A DNA stretch of 40,856 bases from Nitrospinaceae bacterium (GTDB lineage: Bacteria > Nitrospinota > Nitrospinia > Nitrospinales > VA-1). Both the position numbers and the translations under genes were made by a program. The notes beneath the pieces were generated by a model. It searched no databases and was not told where the DNA came from. It saw nothing but the letters and a program-made list of their open reading frames with translations. The stretch's first letter is position 1; each line of letters begins with the position of its first letter. Location: contig JAJDAY010000007.1 in the NCBI GenBank assembly GCA_029261655.1, positions 1 to 40,856 of the forward strand, read 5' to 3'. This document shows positions 16,526-26,347 of this stretch, in pieces.

Positions 16526-17209
16526 ATGATCCGAAATTTTCAGCGTCATTGTAAAGAAGCTCTTGTTCAACGCGGACAATTGAACATCCCCAACATTAAA
16601 AAGCCGGTTGTTCTACTGGCGATCGGGACGCTCATTTATCTCTTGATTGCGGGAATGATCGCTCCGGGAAATAAGCCGGGGCTTTATTTTGAAACGGAAG
16701 GCGGCCTGGTGACGATATTGACTGCGAGCTTTCTCGCGCTGGCGGGAATTTTTTCTGGAATGGCTTTTTTAATGTCGCGCGAGCGAAAGGGTTTTTTTAA
16801 ATATTTCTGGCTTCTGGCCATGCTTGGTTTTGTATTTCTATCTCTGGACGAGTTGAACGGGTTCAATGAAGTGTATGGCAGAATGTTGAGGTCGGAAGTC
16901 GGGGTCCCTCCCGAAGGCTTTCGTAGATGGAATGATATTATAGTGGTCCTGTATGGAGTTGTCGGAGTATTTGTAATGTCCGGCTTTCTTCCCGAATTAT
17001 TTCGTTATCCCAAAGTAATGCAACTGATGGGAATCGCTTTTTTGTTCTATTTTATTCACACTTTCATTGACACAACTATCGAATCCAGTACAGATCTGTC
17101 GACCATCATCGAGGAATCCGCCAAGGTATTTTCAAGTGAGTACCTGGCAATCGCAATGTTTGTCGCGATGCTCGGCATGAAGGCGGCGAAGAACCTTAAA
17201 GTCGGATAG
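16526..17209 (+). CDS. Six-helix integral membrane protein of unknown function
   Basis: The 227-residue protein has about six hydrophobic segments, beginning near VVLLAIGTLIY, VTILTASFLAL, YFWLLAMLGFV, IIVVLYGVVGV, LMGIAFLFYFI and YLAIAMFVAML. Acidic residues near membrane boundaries (SLDELNGFNEVYG after helix 3, HTFIDTTIESS after helix 5) are its most distinctive feature. The ATG at 16526 has AGAAG just upstream. It follows the export operon by 72 bp and converges on the iron module. I do not recognise a family. Confidence 0.7.
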   Translation: MIRNFQRHCKEALVQRGQLNIPNIKKPVVLLAIGTLIYLLIAGMIAPGNKPGLYFETEGGLVTILTASFLALAGIFSGMAFLMSRERKGFFKYFWLLAMLGFVFLSLDELNGFNEVYGRMLRSEVGVPPEGFRRWNDIIVVLYGVVGVFVMSGFLPELFRYPKVMQLMGIAFLFYFIHTFIDTTIESSTDLSTIIEESAKVFSSEYLAIAMFVAMLGMKAAKNLKVG

Positions 17210-17241
17210 CAGGTGGAATTTTAAACTGGGAATATAAAAGG

Positions 17242-18789
17242 TCAATTCTGCGAATATTTTTCGAATTCACCGATGCGTTGCATTAAATGGTGCATTTTTT
17301 TGTCCAGAGTTGTGATGTGCCGGTCGATTTCCTCAATTTCTTTTTTCTCTTTCGACATATAGATGGATTTGCATTTTTCTAAATGATTGCTGATATGTTC
17401 GATCATGTCGTGGATTTTGGTGCTTTCATTATAAAGGTCGTCGGCGGTTTCCTGAACATGGATCAGGAGTTCCTCTTCGTCGTCGGCTTCATTCTTTTTT
17501 CGCCGCCGGATTTTATTTCGATTCACACCGATCCAGATACCCGAGATGACAAGCAGGACCAAACCCACTGTGGCAAGGTCCACCAGTAACATAAAATAAT
17601 TGCCGAAAAATCTTCCCGTATGAATTTCAGTGATGAGCTTGACCAAATCCATTTCTTTTAAAGGCGGGGAAGCATCTTTCACGGAATTTGATAATTCCGA
17701 TTCTTCCCAATGCTGGTTGCCGCCTCTGGAAATAAACAGACCGGAGACGGTTCCCGCAAGGAGAACGGGGGAGGGTGAGGCGGTCTGGAAAATCTGCGTG
17801 ATGATAACGGGCCTGGAGGACGATGATTGTTTCGGGTTAAATTCAATTGGTTTCCACGAGTCCCCCCCATCACTGGACGCGAGAATTTGCTTTCCCGTCG
17901 TCACTGTCAAATGTGCGATATTTGTTGAGTTCACAATCAACGAGGGCGCGGTCGCGATATTTTTGTCTTTCACCCAGTTTCTGCCACGGTTGAACGATTT
18001 GAAAAGCCCCTCGCGGGTTCCGATATAAAAGAATTCGGGGTCCGTTTTCATCGCCGCCATACTGAGAACTTCAGAAAACTGATCGTTCCAGACAGGCTCC
18101 CATTGGTTCTTTTCAAAATCACTGCGGTACATATCGTTTTTAGAGGCGATATAAATTTCACCCGGATCGACCTTGGACAATCGAACCAGCTTGACCGGTA
18201 TTTCTTTTCCAATGCCTTCTCCGGCAAACAAAAGTTCCCACGAGTCGCCTGCGTCTTCCGAATGAAATAGGCCGCCTTGGGTTGCGGCAAATAATTTTTC
18301 AGTGTCCCTGGGGTGAATGACCAGGTCGTTCACTTCCCCATTTGTCAAACCGCTGGATGCGTCAAACCAGTCGGACCAGTGGTTTCCCCCATCTTCCGTT
18401 TTAAAAATCCCTCCGGAGGTTCCGGCATACATGACGTCATTGTCCACAGGGTCGATCGCTAAAGCATGGATGTTCTGATTGAACATTCCCTGTTCGAGAT
18501 GGGTCCAGGTTTTTCCTTCATCGGAAGATCGGTAAAGCCCATAATCTGTCCCAACGAAAAGAGTCCCATTTTCCCTTGCGCTGATGGTCTGAATCGTTCG
18601 CTTATGCGCCGCCAGTTCAAAATATTTATCGGGAAGAAAATTTCCGCTGACCACGACATTATTGAACCCAAAACTTTCGTAATGCATGAGCAGGACACCC
18701 GAAATGGAGAGAATGATAAAAAATACCGCGCAAACCAGACCCACCCACTTATGAAAATTCCGCGTGTTTTTAAAAGACCGGATTTTCAA
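17242..18789 (-). CDS. PepSY-TM-like membrane protein with a periplasmic Asp-box propeller and a His-rich cytoplasmic tail
   Basis: The 515-residue protein opens with a helix typical of PepSY-associated membrane proteins ([25 protein letters not shown], about 12-36). Residues 65-370 hold repeated Asp-box motifs of the S-x-D-x-G-x-T-W type ([40 protein letters not shown]), as in sortilin or YCF48-like propellers. A second helix (about 400-420) is followed by RNKIRRRKK, which places the tail in the cytoplasm. Residues 460-512 align without gaps to the tail of the upstream iron permease, sharing HDxxEHISxHxxxC. Translation starts at TTG, with AAAGGG five bases upstream, inside the permease stop (TTGA). 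It probably works with the permease in iron uptake. Confidence 0.8.
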   Translation of the reverse strand: MKIRSFKNTRNFHKWVGLVCAVFFIILSISGVLLMHYESFGFNNVVVSGNFLPDKYFELAAHKRTIQTISARENGTLFVGTDYGLYRSSDEGKTWTHLEQGMFNQNIHALAIDPVDNDVMYAGTSGGIFKTEDGGNHWSDWFDASSGLTNGEVNDLVIHPRDTEKLFAATQGGLFHSEDAGDSWELLFAGEGIGKEIPVKLVRLSKVDPGEIYIASKNDMYRSDFEKNQWEPVWNDQFSEVLSMAAMKTDPEFFYIGTREGLFKSFNRGRNWVKDKNIATAPSLIVNSTNIAHLTVTTGKQILASSDGGDSWKPIEFNPKQSSSSRPVIITQIFQTASPSPVLLAGTVSGLFISRGGNQHWEESELSNSVKDASPPLKEMDLVKLITEIHTGRFFGNYFMLLVDLATVGLVLLVISGIWIGVNRNKIRRRKKNEADDEEELLIHVQETADDLYNESTKIHDMIEHISNHLEKCKSIYMSKEKKEIEEIDRHITTLDKKMHHLMQRIGEFEKYSQN

Positions 18790-20960
18790 GACAACCCTTT
18801 CTTTTGCTGGTCCGGGTACGCCGCCTCTCCCAGTTTTTCAAAACCGCTGGTGAGTTTGTTTTCCACAAATGAAACGTGGTCGAACAGCTCATGGACTTTT
18901 TCATCGATTTCTTTCAGGTGATCGGAAAGTTCTTTTAAATCCTGATCTTTAGTGTCTTTCAGAAATATTTCGCATCGTTTGGCATGATGGGAGATATGTT
19001 CCACCAGATCGTGGACCACGGAGATGTCTTTTTGAATATGGGAGGTTTCTTTTTTCAACTCCTGTTGCTCCACTTCCGGTTTGATACCGAAGGTGTAAAT
19101 CAGCGCGATAACATACGCCAGGACGAGAACGCTTTGCCCTATCAGGGTTTCCCAGGTGGGGTACATACCCAGCCAGGAAATTTCCGGGGCGAACGCCGCA
19201 GGCGTCATGGAAAGCGACTGCCCCATCTGCAATTCGTGCAAACCCTTTCCCATAAAAGTGAAAGCCATGAAATAAAGAAACACACTGGTAAAGGCAAAAA
19301 ACCATTTGATCGGTAATTTCACACCGGCTTTGTTGATGAGATAATAAACCACGGCCAAGACCAGGCATCCCGCCAGAAATCCTGGGACGATGCCTTCTGT
19401 GCCGTCACCCGCATAGAGATACAGGGCCTTGTAAAATAAAACGGTCTCAAATCCTTCGCGGTAAACCGATAAAAAGGCCACGCCTCCCAACGCAAACGCG
19501 CTCCCGGTCGAGACTGCGGTTTTCATTTTTTGCGTGATATAAGACTGCCATTTCTCCGCTTCAATTTTGGACACCAGCCAGTAACTCACCCAGAACAGAA
19601 CAACCACCGCAAACAGCATGATCCATCCTTCTAAAAGCTCCTGACTGGAGGTGCTCAAGTGAAGAACCTCGTGAACGATATAGGCGGTCAAAAAACTACC
19701 GATCACACCCAGAGTCACACCGATGTAAATAGATTTTAATTTGTCCCGGTTGCGAGATTTAATGAGGAACGCGATCAAAGCGGCGATGATCAGGATCGCC
19801 TCAAACCCTTCGCGCACGATGATGGAAAAAGATTGAATGAATAATCCGCTGAATCCTATTTTCTCCTGAAGAATCTGGAGCGCCTGCGTGAGATCCTCAT
19901 GAAGTCCGGCATGAATTTTTTCGACATGAGAAAACTCCGCCTGCCGCTTTATTTCGGCGCGGTAACGGCTGAAAGAGGATTCCAGCCGCAATCCCAGTTC
20001 CTTGCGTTTGCTTTTTAATCCCGATTCAATTTTTTCGTAGGCCAGGTAAGCGTCGAAAGCGATGTCGGCCGCTTCCTCGATGTCGCCGCCCGTCCTGAAT
20101 ATTTCCAAACTGGTATCCAGCATTTTACGGGACAGCGCTATCGCGTTTGCCGCCTGCTGGCCACCGTCATTCGCCGAGAGAGAGCCCGCGGCGGTTCCAT
20201 TGATAAGAGGTAATTTGACATTTTCATTGGAGAACGTGCGGATATAGTAGGTCACGTCCCAACGTTCCGCTTCGGAAAGAGTGTCCGCCCAGCCGATCAT
20301 GCCTGTATTGGCGATGCCCACACTGATGACCTGATAATTATCGTAAGCCACCGTGTTGTCGTCGCCGGTGAGTTCCGGGTCCGCGAGAATAGCAGGCGCG
20401 GGGTCGAATTGCATGGCAATAGGGCCGTCGCCTTTGCCGGTCATTCCATGGCAAACCGAACATTTACTGGCAAAAATGGTTTTACCATTTGCAAGAGAGA
20501 CTGGCTCAACAGGAGTCTGGCTGATTTTGATGGCATATGTTTTCATCAACCCCGAATTGATGCCATTGATTAACGGATGGACCTCGCTGATATTCACTTT
20601 ATCCTTGATTTTTTTTGTCAGGTCCGTGAACCGGGCCGCTATCGATTTAATTTCATCAATATTTTCCTTGGGAGCGGGAAGTCTTTTGAAACGGTCTTCC
20701 GCTTGTTCCAGAAAAACCTGGCTTTCTTCGTATTCTGCGGCGATGGCAATTTTTCCGTCAACGATTCCCACTTCGTATTCCTTGGCCACGATGTTCATCA
20801 TCATGACGATCTTTTTTATTTTGCTTTCCAGGGATTCCGAAGCGGCTTCCGCATTGAGGGGGAATAAACCAAGGGTGAACAGGAAACTCAACATCAGGGT
20901 TGGGATTAAAATCTTTTTCATGAGTGTGGTTTTAAAGGTTGAGGAAAAGTTGGGGTTCAT
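18786..20960 (-). CDS. Cytochrome c/FTR1-family iron permease
   Basis: The 724-residue protein begins with a signal-like segment; Met14 (20921) is an equally good start. A helical periplasmic region is followed by one class I cytochrome domain with [13 protein letters not shown] (CxxCH 167-171, likely distal Met221). The C-terminal half is an FTR1 permease. Its two R-E-G-F-E motifs (383-387 and 501-505) supply the acidic residues that pass Fe(III), set in about seven helices. FTR1 systems oxidise Fe(II) and import Fe(III); the fused cytochrome could take the electron. Residues 650-724 form a cytoplasmic helical tail shared with the next gene. A Fur box lies about 80 bp upstream of the start. 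Confidence 0.9.
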   Translation of the reverse strand: MNPNFSSTFKTTLMKKILIPTLMLSFLFTLGLFPLNAEAASESLESKIKKIVMMMNIVAKEYEVGIVDGKIAIAAEYEESQVFLEQAEDRFKRLPAPKENIDEIKSIAARFTDLTKKIKDKVNISEVHPLINGINSGLMKTYAIKISQTPVEPVSLANGKTIFASKCSVCHGMTGKGDGPIAMQFDPAPAILADPELTGDDNTVAYDNYQVISVGIANTGMIGWADTLSEAERWDVTYYIRTFSNENVKLPLINGTAAGSLSANDGGQQAANAIALSRKMLDTSLEIFRTGGDIEEAADIAFDAYLAYEKIESGLKSKRKELGLRLESSFSRYRAEIKRQAEFSHVEKIHAGLHEDLTQALQILQEKIGFSGLFIQSFSIIVREGFEAILIIAALIAFLIKSRNRDKLKSIYIGVTLGVIGSFLTAYIVHEVLHLSTSSQELLEGWIMLFAVVVLFWVSYWLVSKIEAEKWQSYITQKMKTAVSTGSAFALGGVAFLSVYREGFETVLFYKALYLYAGDGTEGIVPGFLAGCLVLAVVYYLINKAGVKLPIKWFFAFTSVFLYFMAFTFMGKGLHELQMGQSLSMTPAAFAPEISWLGMYPTWETLIGQSVLVLAYVIALIYTFGIKPEVEQQELKKETSHIQKDISVVHDLVEHISHHAKRCEIFLKDTKDQDLKELSDHLKEIDEKVHELFDHVSFVENKLTSGFEKLGEAAYPDQQKKGLS

Positions 20961-21028
20961 AGAGTCTATATAAATTAATGACTTACCTGGGGTGCAGATT
21001 GAAAACCGGACAATGAGAATGACAGGTC

Positions 21029-21053
21029 ATTATAAAAATGAGAATAATTATCA
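21029..21053 (-). promoter_or_regulatory. Fur box overlapping the promoter of the cytochrome c/FTR1 gene
   Basis: TGAGAATAATTATCA (21039-21053) matches the 7-1-7 Fur consensus TGATAATnATTATCA at all positions but one. Just downstream on the minus strand is a perfect TATAAT (plus-strand ATTATA, 21029-21034). The operator thus covers the -17 to -35 zone of the likely promoter, where Fur with iron would block RNA polymerase. A second TGAGAAT at 21014-21020 may be a half-site. Confidence 0.75.
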
Positions 21054-21148
21054 ATTATATTTAAAGGAAATTTTATTGTCAATAAAAAGAAGGATTTTAG
21101 CCAGGCGGGGGTGTAAGAACGAAAGACGGGGAATAGGGTCTATTATCT

Positions 21149-21178
21149 AATAGGGTCGCTCTATGGAGAGCGTCTATT
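21149..21178. other. Two-step hairpin between the iron module and the DUF1566 gene
   Basis: CGCTCT (21157-21162) pairs with AGAGCG (21167-21172) around an ATGG loop. AATAG (21149-21153) pairs with CTATT (21174-21178). AATAGGGTC occurs twice in a row here. No U tract is present, so it is not a standard terminator. Confidence 0.4.
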
Positions 21179-21233
21179 GAGGGGGCCGGTCAGGGCAAGA
21201 GAGTTGGGGGAGGATTGTCCAACCCGCGTTTTG

Positions 21234-21656
21234 CTATTTTTCCTTGCGGGTTCCCCGAACCAGACGGACGGCGAAAGGGCCTTCTCCGAATTGGTTGATC
21301 CAGCTCGACCGGCCTTTCACCAGGCTGAACATCATGGCACGGTCGCCATTGACGGTATCGGTCCAGGTATTGTCGGCACATCCCGCCTCAAAAACAGGTG
21401 GGATGTGGATTTCAGTTTTGCCGAAATCCAGTATGCTGAAGCTTTTGTCAAAGATGGTTTTAATATCTTCCAGTTTGGGAATCCGCCAATCGTCAAAGCC
21501 CGCGAAATTATTGGAATTTTGCTCTTTGGCAAATTTTTGCGATTTTTCAAGATGCATCCATTTTCCGGTGACCTGGCGGGAGTCCTTTTTAAACCAGGTC
21601 AAACCCGTCTCATTATCTGTAATCGTCCCGTTTTCATTGTCGCTAAATCTGGACAT
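21234..21656 (-). CDS. DUF1566 (Lcl C-terminal-like) domain protein
   Basis: The 140-residue protein is essentially one PF07603 domain. It shows N-G-T-I-T-D-N-E-T-G-L-T-W, then G-F-D-D-W-R-I-P-K at mid-length, a W-T-D motif and a final F-A-V-R-L-V-R-G. Domains of this kind are usually part of exported proteins or lipoproteins and are thought to bind surface partners. This copy begins directly with the domain and shows no signal peptide. It may therefore be cytoplasmic, or a trimmed copy. AAGGAA lies about 10 bases before the ATG. It sits apart from its neighbours and no function can be assigned. Confidence 0.75.
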   Translation of the reverse strand: MSRFSDNENGTITDNETGLTWFKKDSRQVTGKWMHLEKSQKFAKEQNSNNFAGFDDWRIPKLEDIKTIFDKSFSILDFGKTEIHIPPVFEAGCADNTWTDTVNGDRAMMFSLVKGRSSWINQFGEGPFAVRLVRGTRKEK

Positions 21657-21713
21657 TGCGAGTCATTTCCTTGTGCTGAGAATTTTTGATTGAGGCGATT
21701 ATACTATTAAAGG

Positions 21714-22163
21714 TCAACGCACTGTATAAAATTTCAACCCCTGGAATCTGTAATTCAAATTTTCAGGCAGTTTGGCGTTGAAAAAAGTCTGGTCATAGGG
21801 AGGCGTCCTGGCCTTGGCAATTTTATATTTGATATCATAAGAACTTTCTTCGCAGGATTTAAAGAAGCACCAGTGTATAAATATGGAAACTTCCTTTTCC
21901 CTTTTGAGTATGACACCGTAAATATCATTGCCGTCATAAAAAAACTGCAAAATGAAACTGGGGTCCGTTACCTGATACCCTTTCCCCGGAGAAATTTTGC
22001 TCATATCGATAAGATTGGGGACAGGAATGGACAACTCTTTATAGGTATTTAACGAGATGTTTTCAACTTCCTGGGAAAATGGCGCGGAAGGTTGCCATAA
22101 AAAGAGGATCAGCAGGAAGGACAACCCCCATTTGGATTTGTTGCCGGAAATTTCAGATTCCAT
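21714..22163 (-). CDS. Small secreted protein of unknown function
   Basis: The 149-residue protein has a signal-peptide-like segment (about residues 12-30, ending SAPFSQ). A compact mature part contains two Cys close together (HWCFFKSCEES), which could form a disulfide. The rest is rich in Tyr and Phe and likely beta-stranded. No ribosome site is obvious. It lies 57 bp upstream of the DUF1566 gene on the same strand and may be co-transcribed with it. I do not recognise a family. Confidence 0.55.
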   Translation of the reverse strand: MESEISGNKSKWGLSFLLILFLWQPSAPFSQEVENISLNTYKELSIPVPNLIDMSKISPGKGYQVTDPSFILQFFYDGNDIYGVILKREKEVSIFIHWCFFKSCEESSYDIKYKIAKARTPPYDQTFFNAKLPENLNYRFQGLKFYTVR

Positions 22164-22437
22164 AGTAAACGCTTGAGTAAAAACATCTTATTTCAAAATT
22201 ATCAGGGGAACATACATCAGAATAAGCGATTCACATACGTTTTTACAAATTTTCCGGCAAATTATCAGGCCACGGGAAGGGAAATTGCCCCGAACCCCCG
22301 GAATTCCCAATCTCATTGTTTCATTGGCCCATCTATGCTACAAAAGATGATTCAGTGGCGGTGACTTAGCGTAATATCCTCAATTACAGGGTTTTTCATC
22401 AGTTTTTAAAATTCGATCCTCCCAGGACAAAGCTTAG

Positions 22438-22806
22438 ATGTGGGTTAAAGAAGCGTTCAGAGACTACTACAAGCCGAAACTTCGCCGGGAATTGAAGCGA
22501 GACCCGAGCCAGGAGGAAATGGACCGGCGTTTCGAGGAGATTCTCAGTCAGGTGAGTTGCACACTTCTGGCCGGGGTCAACGAGGGCGTGGGCATCTATT
22601 TTTATGAAATCGCCAAATTCACCCTGGAGGAATTCAAGCAATTCCGTGATCAGCCGGAAGCCTATTTGTTCGAGAGGTTTGGAGGCGGCAATTTCAAGTT
22701 AAACTTTTACGAGGGTCCTTCCTTTATCGTTTGTGTCAATTTCAAACCGAAGGGAAAACCCAAATGGGAACATCTGCTCCCTAAAAAGACCCCGCAACGC
22801 GGGTGA
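22438..22806 (+). CDS. Conserved-looking small cytoplasmic protein, unknown function
   Basis: The 122-residue protein has no signal peptide or membrane segment. It is charged at the N-terminus (RDYYKPKLRRELKRDPSQEEMDRRF), helical in the first half, and ends in strands (NFKLNFYEGPSFIVCVNFKPKG). The ATG at 22438 is preceded by AGGA about 11 bases away. It lies 94 bp before mfd on the same strand. I can name no family. Composition like that of its neighbours supports a real gene. Confidence 0.55.
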   Translation: MWVKEAFRDYYKPKLRRELKRDPSQEEMDRRFEEILSQVSCTLLAGVNEGVGIYFYEIAKFTLEEFKQFRDQPEAYLFERFGGGNFKLNFYEGPSFIVCVNFKPKGKPKWEHLLPKKTPQRG

Positions 22807-22900
22807 AAAATTTGGCTGTATACGGGACACCGTCAGCCAAAAACCCATAGTTTGTTAATATTTGATCCAGCCTCAGGCTGGCTGACTTCCCCGTTTTTCC

Positions 22901-25900
22901 ATGAATCAATCCCTGACGATACCCAAATTTGAAAATCTCGATTTTTCCGCAAAAATAGAGTCGGTGGTGGAGCGTTTGCAAGAGCCTTCGGCGGAAGTGA
23001 CGGTCGAAGGTTTTTCCGGAGCTTCCAGGGCCTTGTTTCTGGCGCGTCTGAAAAAAAACCTTCGCCGTCCCGTGGTGGTGCTCACAGCCGACCAGAATAC
23101 CGGCGAGGCCCTTTTAGGCGATTTAAAATATTTTTTTCGTCACGAAAAAATTCGCCACACGCCCCAGTTTTTTCCCACCTGGGAAACCTTGCCCTACGAG
23201 CATCTTTCTCCGTTGACAGAAGTTTCAGGCGAGCGGTTGTTTGTTCTCGATCAGCTCATGCACGGAAATTGCCCGTTTCTGGTGGTTCCGGTGGAAGCTG
23301 TCATGCAGTGCGTGTTGCCGAAATCCATGTTGAGCAAGCTGGTCTTTCCTCTGAAAAAAGGGGATTCGCTGGAACGTGAATTTCTGGAAGCCTGCCTGGC
23401 GGACAATGGATACACACGCGTTCACATGGTGGAAGGCCGGGGGGAATTCAGTGTGCGGGGAGATATCGTGGACCTGTTTCAGTCCGCGTCCCCGAATCCC
23501 ATTCGTGTGGAGTTTTTTGGCGATCAGGTCGAATCTTTGCGGGATTTCGACATCGGCTCTCAGGTTTCCGTTCAGGAAGTGGACGAAATAAAAATCCTCC
23601 CCGTTCGGGAGGTCACATTGACTCGTGAAGAGATTTCTCGTGGGTTGGAAAATATTCTGGCATTCGCCAGGGAAAACGATTGCGACCGGGGTCAGGTCAA
23701 GGAAGTGGTGGATCGAATAGAGAATCTCGGTGGGTTCGCGGGGGTCGAGCGTCTGTCCTCATTCTTTTATTCTGAGAAAGAAAACCTGTTCGACTATCTG
23801 CCTGAGGAAACCCTGATCGTCGTGGACGAGGTGGAGGTGGTCCTCGCCAAATGCGATCAATACCAACAACTCATCCAAGCCGAGTATGAAAACGCGCTGG
23901 ATATCGGAGATATCGCGCCGCCGCCGGATGATTTCTATTTGACGGTGGAGGATGTTAAATCCCGATTGGCTCAAGCCAGATCCCTCCCCATGAACTCTCT
24001 CAAACTGTCGGATGGCGAGTCGCCAAATGTCGCCCAGTTTGACATTCGCTCCATCCCTCTGCTCAGAGGTAAATTTGATTCACTGGCAGAACATGCCATC
24101 AAATGGAATGAAGAGGGGGTGGAAGCGATCATCGTCGCGCCGACAAAAGGGCAGGTGAGAAGGGTGCATCAATTACTGGATGAATATGGATTGGAAATGG
24201 GAGTGGATAAGGGTTTGATCAGTTCCGGATTTCAAATCCCCGGTCTTGGCAAACTCTTTGTCGCCGAGAGTGAAATTTTTGGTCGCTCGCACAAACATCG
24301 ATATCGCAGGAAACCCAAATCACAAAGTTTTCAACGCGGCTTCAAGGACCTCAGGCCCAATGATTTTTTAGTTCACGTCGATTACGGAATCGGACAATAC
24401 CTTGGAACCAAAGAGTTGCAGACCGGTGTCGGCGGCGGCGAATTTTTGGAAATTTTGTACGCCGATGACGAGAAGCTATACATCCCAATGGATGGATTGG
24501 GGTATATCCAGAAATATATGGGAGCCGGTGAAGACAATCCGGTTCTCAGTAAAATGGGAAGTATCGGTTGGAGGCGGCAGAAATCACGCGCCAAGAAAGC
24601 CATTCAGGAAATGGCGGCGGACCTGCTCAAATTATACGCAACCCGGAAGATCAGCGAAAGAACCTCTTATTCTGGAAACTCCATAGCGATCGAGGAGTTT
24701 GCCGATTCCTTCGAGTATGAAGAAACCGATGACCAATTGAAAGCCATTGATGATATTGAAGAGGATTTGGAACAGGGAAAACCCATGGACCGGCTGGTTT
24801 GCGGCGACGTGGGTTATGGAAAAACGGAAGTGGCCATGCGGGCGGCTTTCAAAGTGGTCATGGAGAAAAAACAGGTGGCCGTTCTTGTTCCCACCACCAT
24901 TCTCGCTCAGCAACATTTGAACACCTTTCAGGAACGGTTTCGCAATTATCCTGTCAACATCGAACAGGTGAGTCGGTTTCGCACTCCCAAAGAGCAAAAG
25001 GAAATATTAGCTAAACTAAAGACCGGGGAAATGGATATTCTCATCGGAACTCACCGTCTGCTTTCCCCGGACGTCAAGTTTGCCGACCTCGGTCTCATCA
25101 TTGTCGATGAAGAACAGAGGTTTGGCGTCAAGCATAAGGAAAGACTTAAAAAACTCCGTGCGGAAGTGGATATTCTCACCCTGACCGCCACCCCCATCCC
25201 CAGAACCCTGCATTTTTCCCTGATGGGCGTGAGAGACCTGAGCGTGATCGAGACCCCTCCCAGCGACCGGCTGGCGGTTAAAACCTTTGTTCGCAAGTTC
25301 GATGAAAAGGTCATTCGTGAAGCGATTCTTAGAGAGTTGGATCGGGGCGGGCAAATATTTTTCGTGCATAATAAAATTCACAGCATATTGTCCATAAAGG
25401 AAATGATACTCAAAATAGTCCCCCAGGTACGGATCGAAATCGCGCATGGCCAGTTGAAGGAACATCAATTGGAAAAGGTCATGAAAAAATTCATGGATCA
25501 CGAAATCGACCTTCTTTTAAGCACCACCATTATCGAATCCGGGCTGGATATTCCATCCGCCAACACCATCATCATCAATCGCGCGGATCATTTCGGGTTG
25601 GCGCAACTTTACCAGTTGCGCGGCAGGGTGGGGCGTTACAAACATCAGGCCTACGCTTACCTTTTGATTCCGGGGGCGCTCGCCATCACTCCTGAAGCTC
25701 GCAAAAGAATCAGCTCCATTGAGGACATGAACGAGCTGGGGGCGGGGTTCCAGCTGGCGGCCAGAGATATGGAAATCCGCGGCGTGGGCGACATGCTGGG
25801 ACATAAGCAGTCCGGGCATATCAGCACCATCGGCTTTGATTTGTACTGCAAGTTGATCGAAGAGACGGTCAAGGAAATTCAGGGCCAGAAAGTCGATATC

Positions 25901-26347
25901 AAAATCGAACCGGAAATCGACCTCATGGTCAAAGGCTATATTCCGACGGATTACATCGAAGTGCTCAACCAGCGACTGGAAATTTACCGTCGTATTCAGT
26001 TGATAAATGATCTGGATGAATGTAAATCCTTAAATGGCGAACTGCTCGACCGCTATGGAGTCATTCCTGAACCTGTAGAAAAACTCATGGAGCTACTGGA
26101 GATCAGAGTTCTTTGTCAGAAACTTCACATTTCCAGCGCCAAATTAAAAGGCCATCAGGCCTACCTGACCGTGGACTCAGGAACGCCGCTGGCGCCTCAG
26201 GCGATCGCCTCATTGACGGATAAACGGTTGAAAATTTTATCAGAATATCAATTAAGTGTCAGCATCGACCGTAAAGGATGGAAGCAGGACATTAAAACCG
26301 TCAAACACACCTTGAAAGCTTTACTGGGTTCTAACCGTGCTGAATAA
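22901..26347 (+). CDS. mfd: Transcription-repair coupling factor Mfd
   Basis: The 1148-residue length is standard for Mfd. The UvrB-homology modules occupy the N-terminus (F-P-x-W-E-T-L-P-Y-E, then R-G-D-I-V-D-L-F). The RNA-polymerase-interacting domain contains VHVDYGIGQYLG. The SF2 translocase follows with Walker A GDVGYGKT (635-642), the D-E-E-Q box (736-739) and T-A-T-P-I-P-R-T-L. The RecG-like TRG segment and C-terminal domain (E-I-R-V-L-C) complete it. Mfd removes RNA polymerase stalled at DNA lesions and recruits UvrA. No strong ribosome site precedes the ATG at 22901; the leader has CAGCC/GGCTG hairpins. The 3' end overlaps the next gene by 11 bp. Confidence 0.97.
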   Translation: MNQSLTIPKFENLDFSAKIESVVERLQEPSAEVTVEGFSGASRALFLARLKKNLRRPVVVLTADQNTGEALLGDLKYFFRHEKIRHTPQFFPTWETLPYEHLSPLTEVSGERLFVLDQLMHGNCPFLVVPVEAVMQCVLPKSMLSKLVFPLKKGDSLEREFLEACLADNGYTRVHMVEGRGEFSVRGDIVDLFQSASPNPIRVEFFGDQVESLRDFDIGSQVSVQEVDEIKILPVREVTLTREEISRGLENILAFARENDCDRGQVKEVVDRIENLGGFAGVERLSSFFYSEKENLFDYLPEETLIVVDEVEVVLAKCDQYQQLIQAEYENALDIGDIAPPPDDFYLTVEDVKSRLAQARSLPMNSLKLSDGESPNVAQFDIRSIPLLRGKFDSLAEHAIKWNEEGVEAIIVAPTKGQVRRVHQLLDEYGLEMGVDKGLISSGFQIPGLGKLFVAESEIFGRSHKHRYRRKPKSQSFQRGFKDLRPNDFLVHVDYGIGQYLGTKELQTGVGGGEFLEILYADDEKLYIPMDGLGYIQKYMGAGEDNPVLSKMGSIGWRRQKSRAKKAIQEMAADLLKLYATRKISERTSYSGNSIAIEEFADSFEYEETDDQLKAIDDIEEDLEQGKPMDRLVCGDVGYGKTEVAMRAAFKVVMEKKQVAVLVPTTILAQQHLNTFQERFRNYPVNIEQVSRFRTPKEQKEILAKLKTGEMDILIGTHRLLSPDVKFADLGLIIVDEEQRFGVKHKERLKKLRAEVDILTLTATPIPRTLHFSLMGVRDLSVIETPPSDRLAVKTFVRKFDEKVIREAILRELDRGGQIFFVHNKIHSILSIKEMILKIVPQVRIEIAHGQLKEHQLEKVMKKFMDHEIDLLLSTTIIESGLDIPSANTIIINRADHFGLAQLYQLRGRVGRYKHQAYAYLLIPGALAITPEARKRISSIEDMNELGAGFQLAARDMEIRGVGDMLGHKQSGHISTIGFDLYCKLIEETVKEIQGQKVDIKIEPEIDLMVKGYIPTDYIEVLNQRLEIYRRIQLINDLDECKSLNGELLDRYGVIPEPVEKLMELLEIRVLCQKLHISSAKLKGHQAYLTVDSGTPLAPQAIASLTDKRLKILSEYQLSVSIDRKGWKQDIKTVKHTLKALLGSNRAE

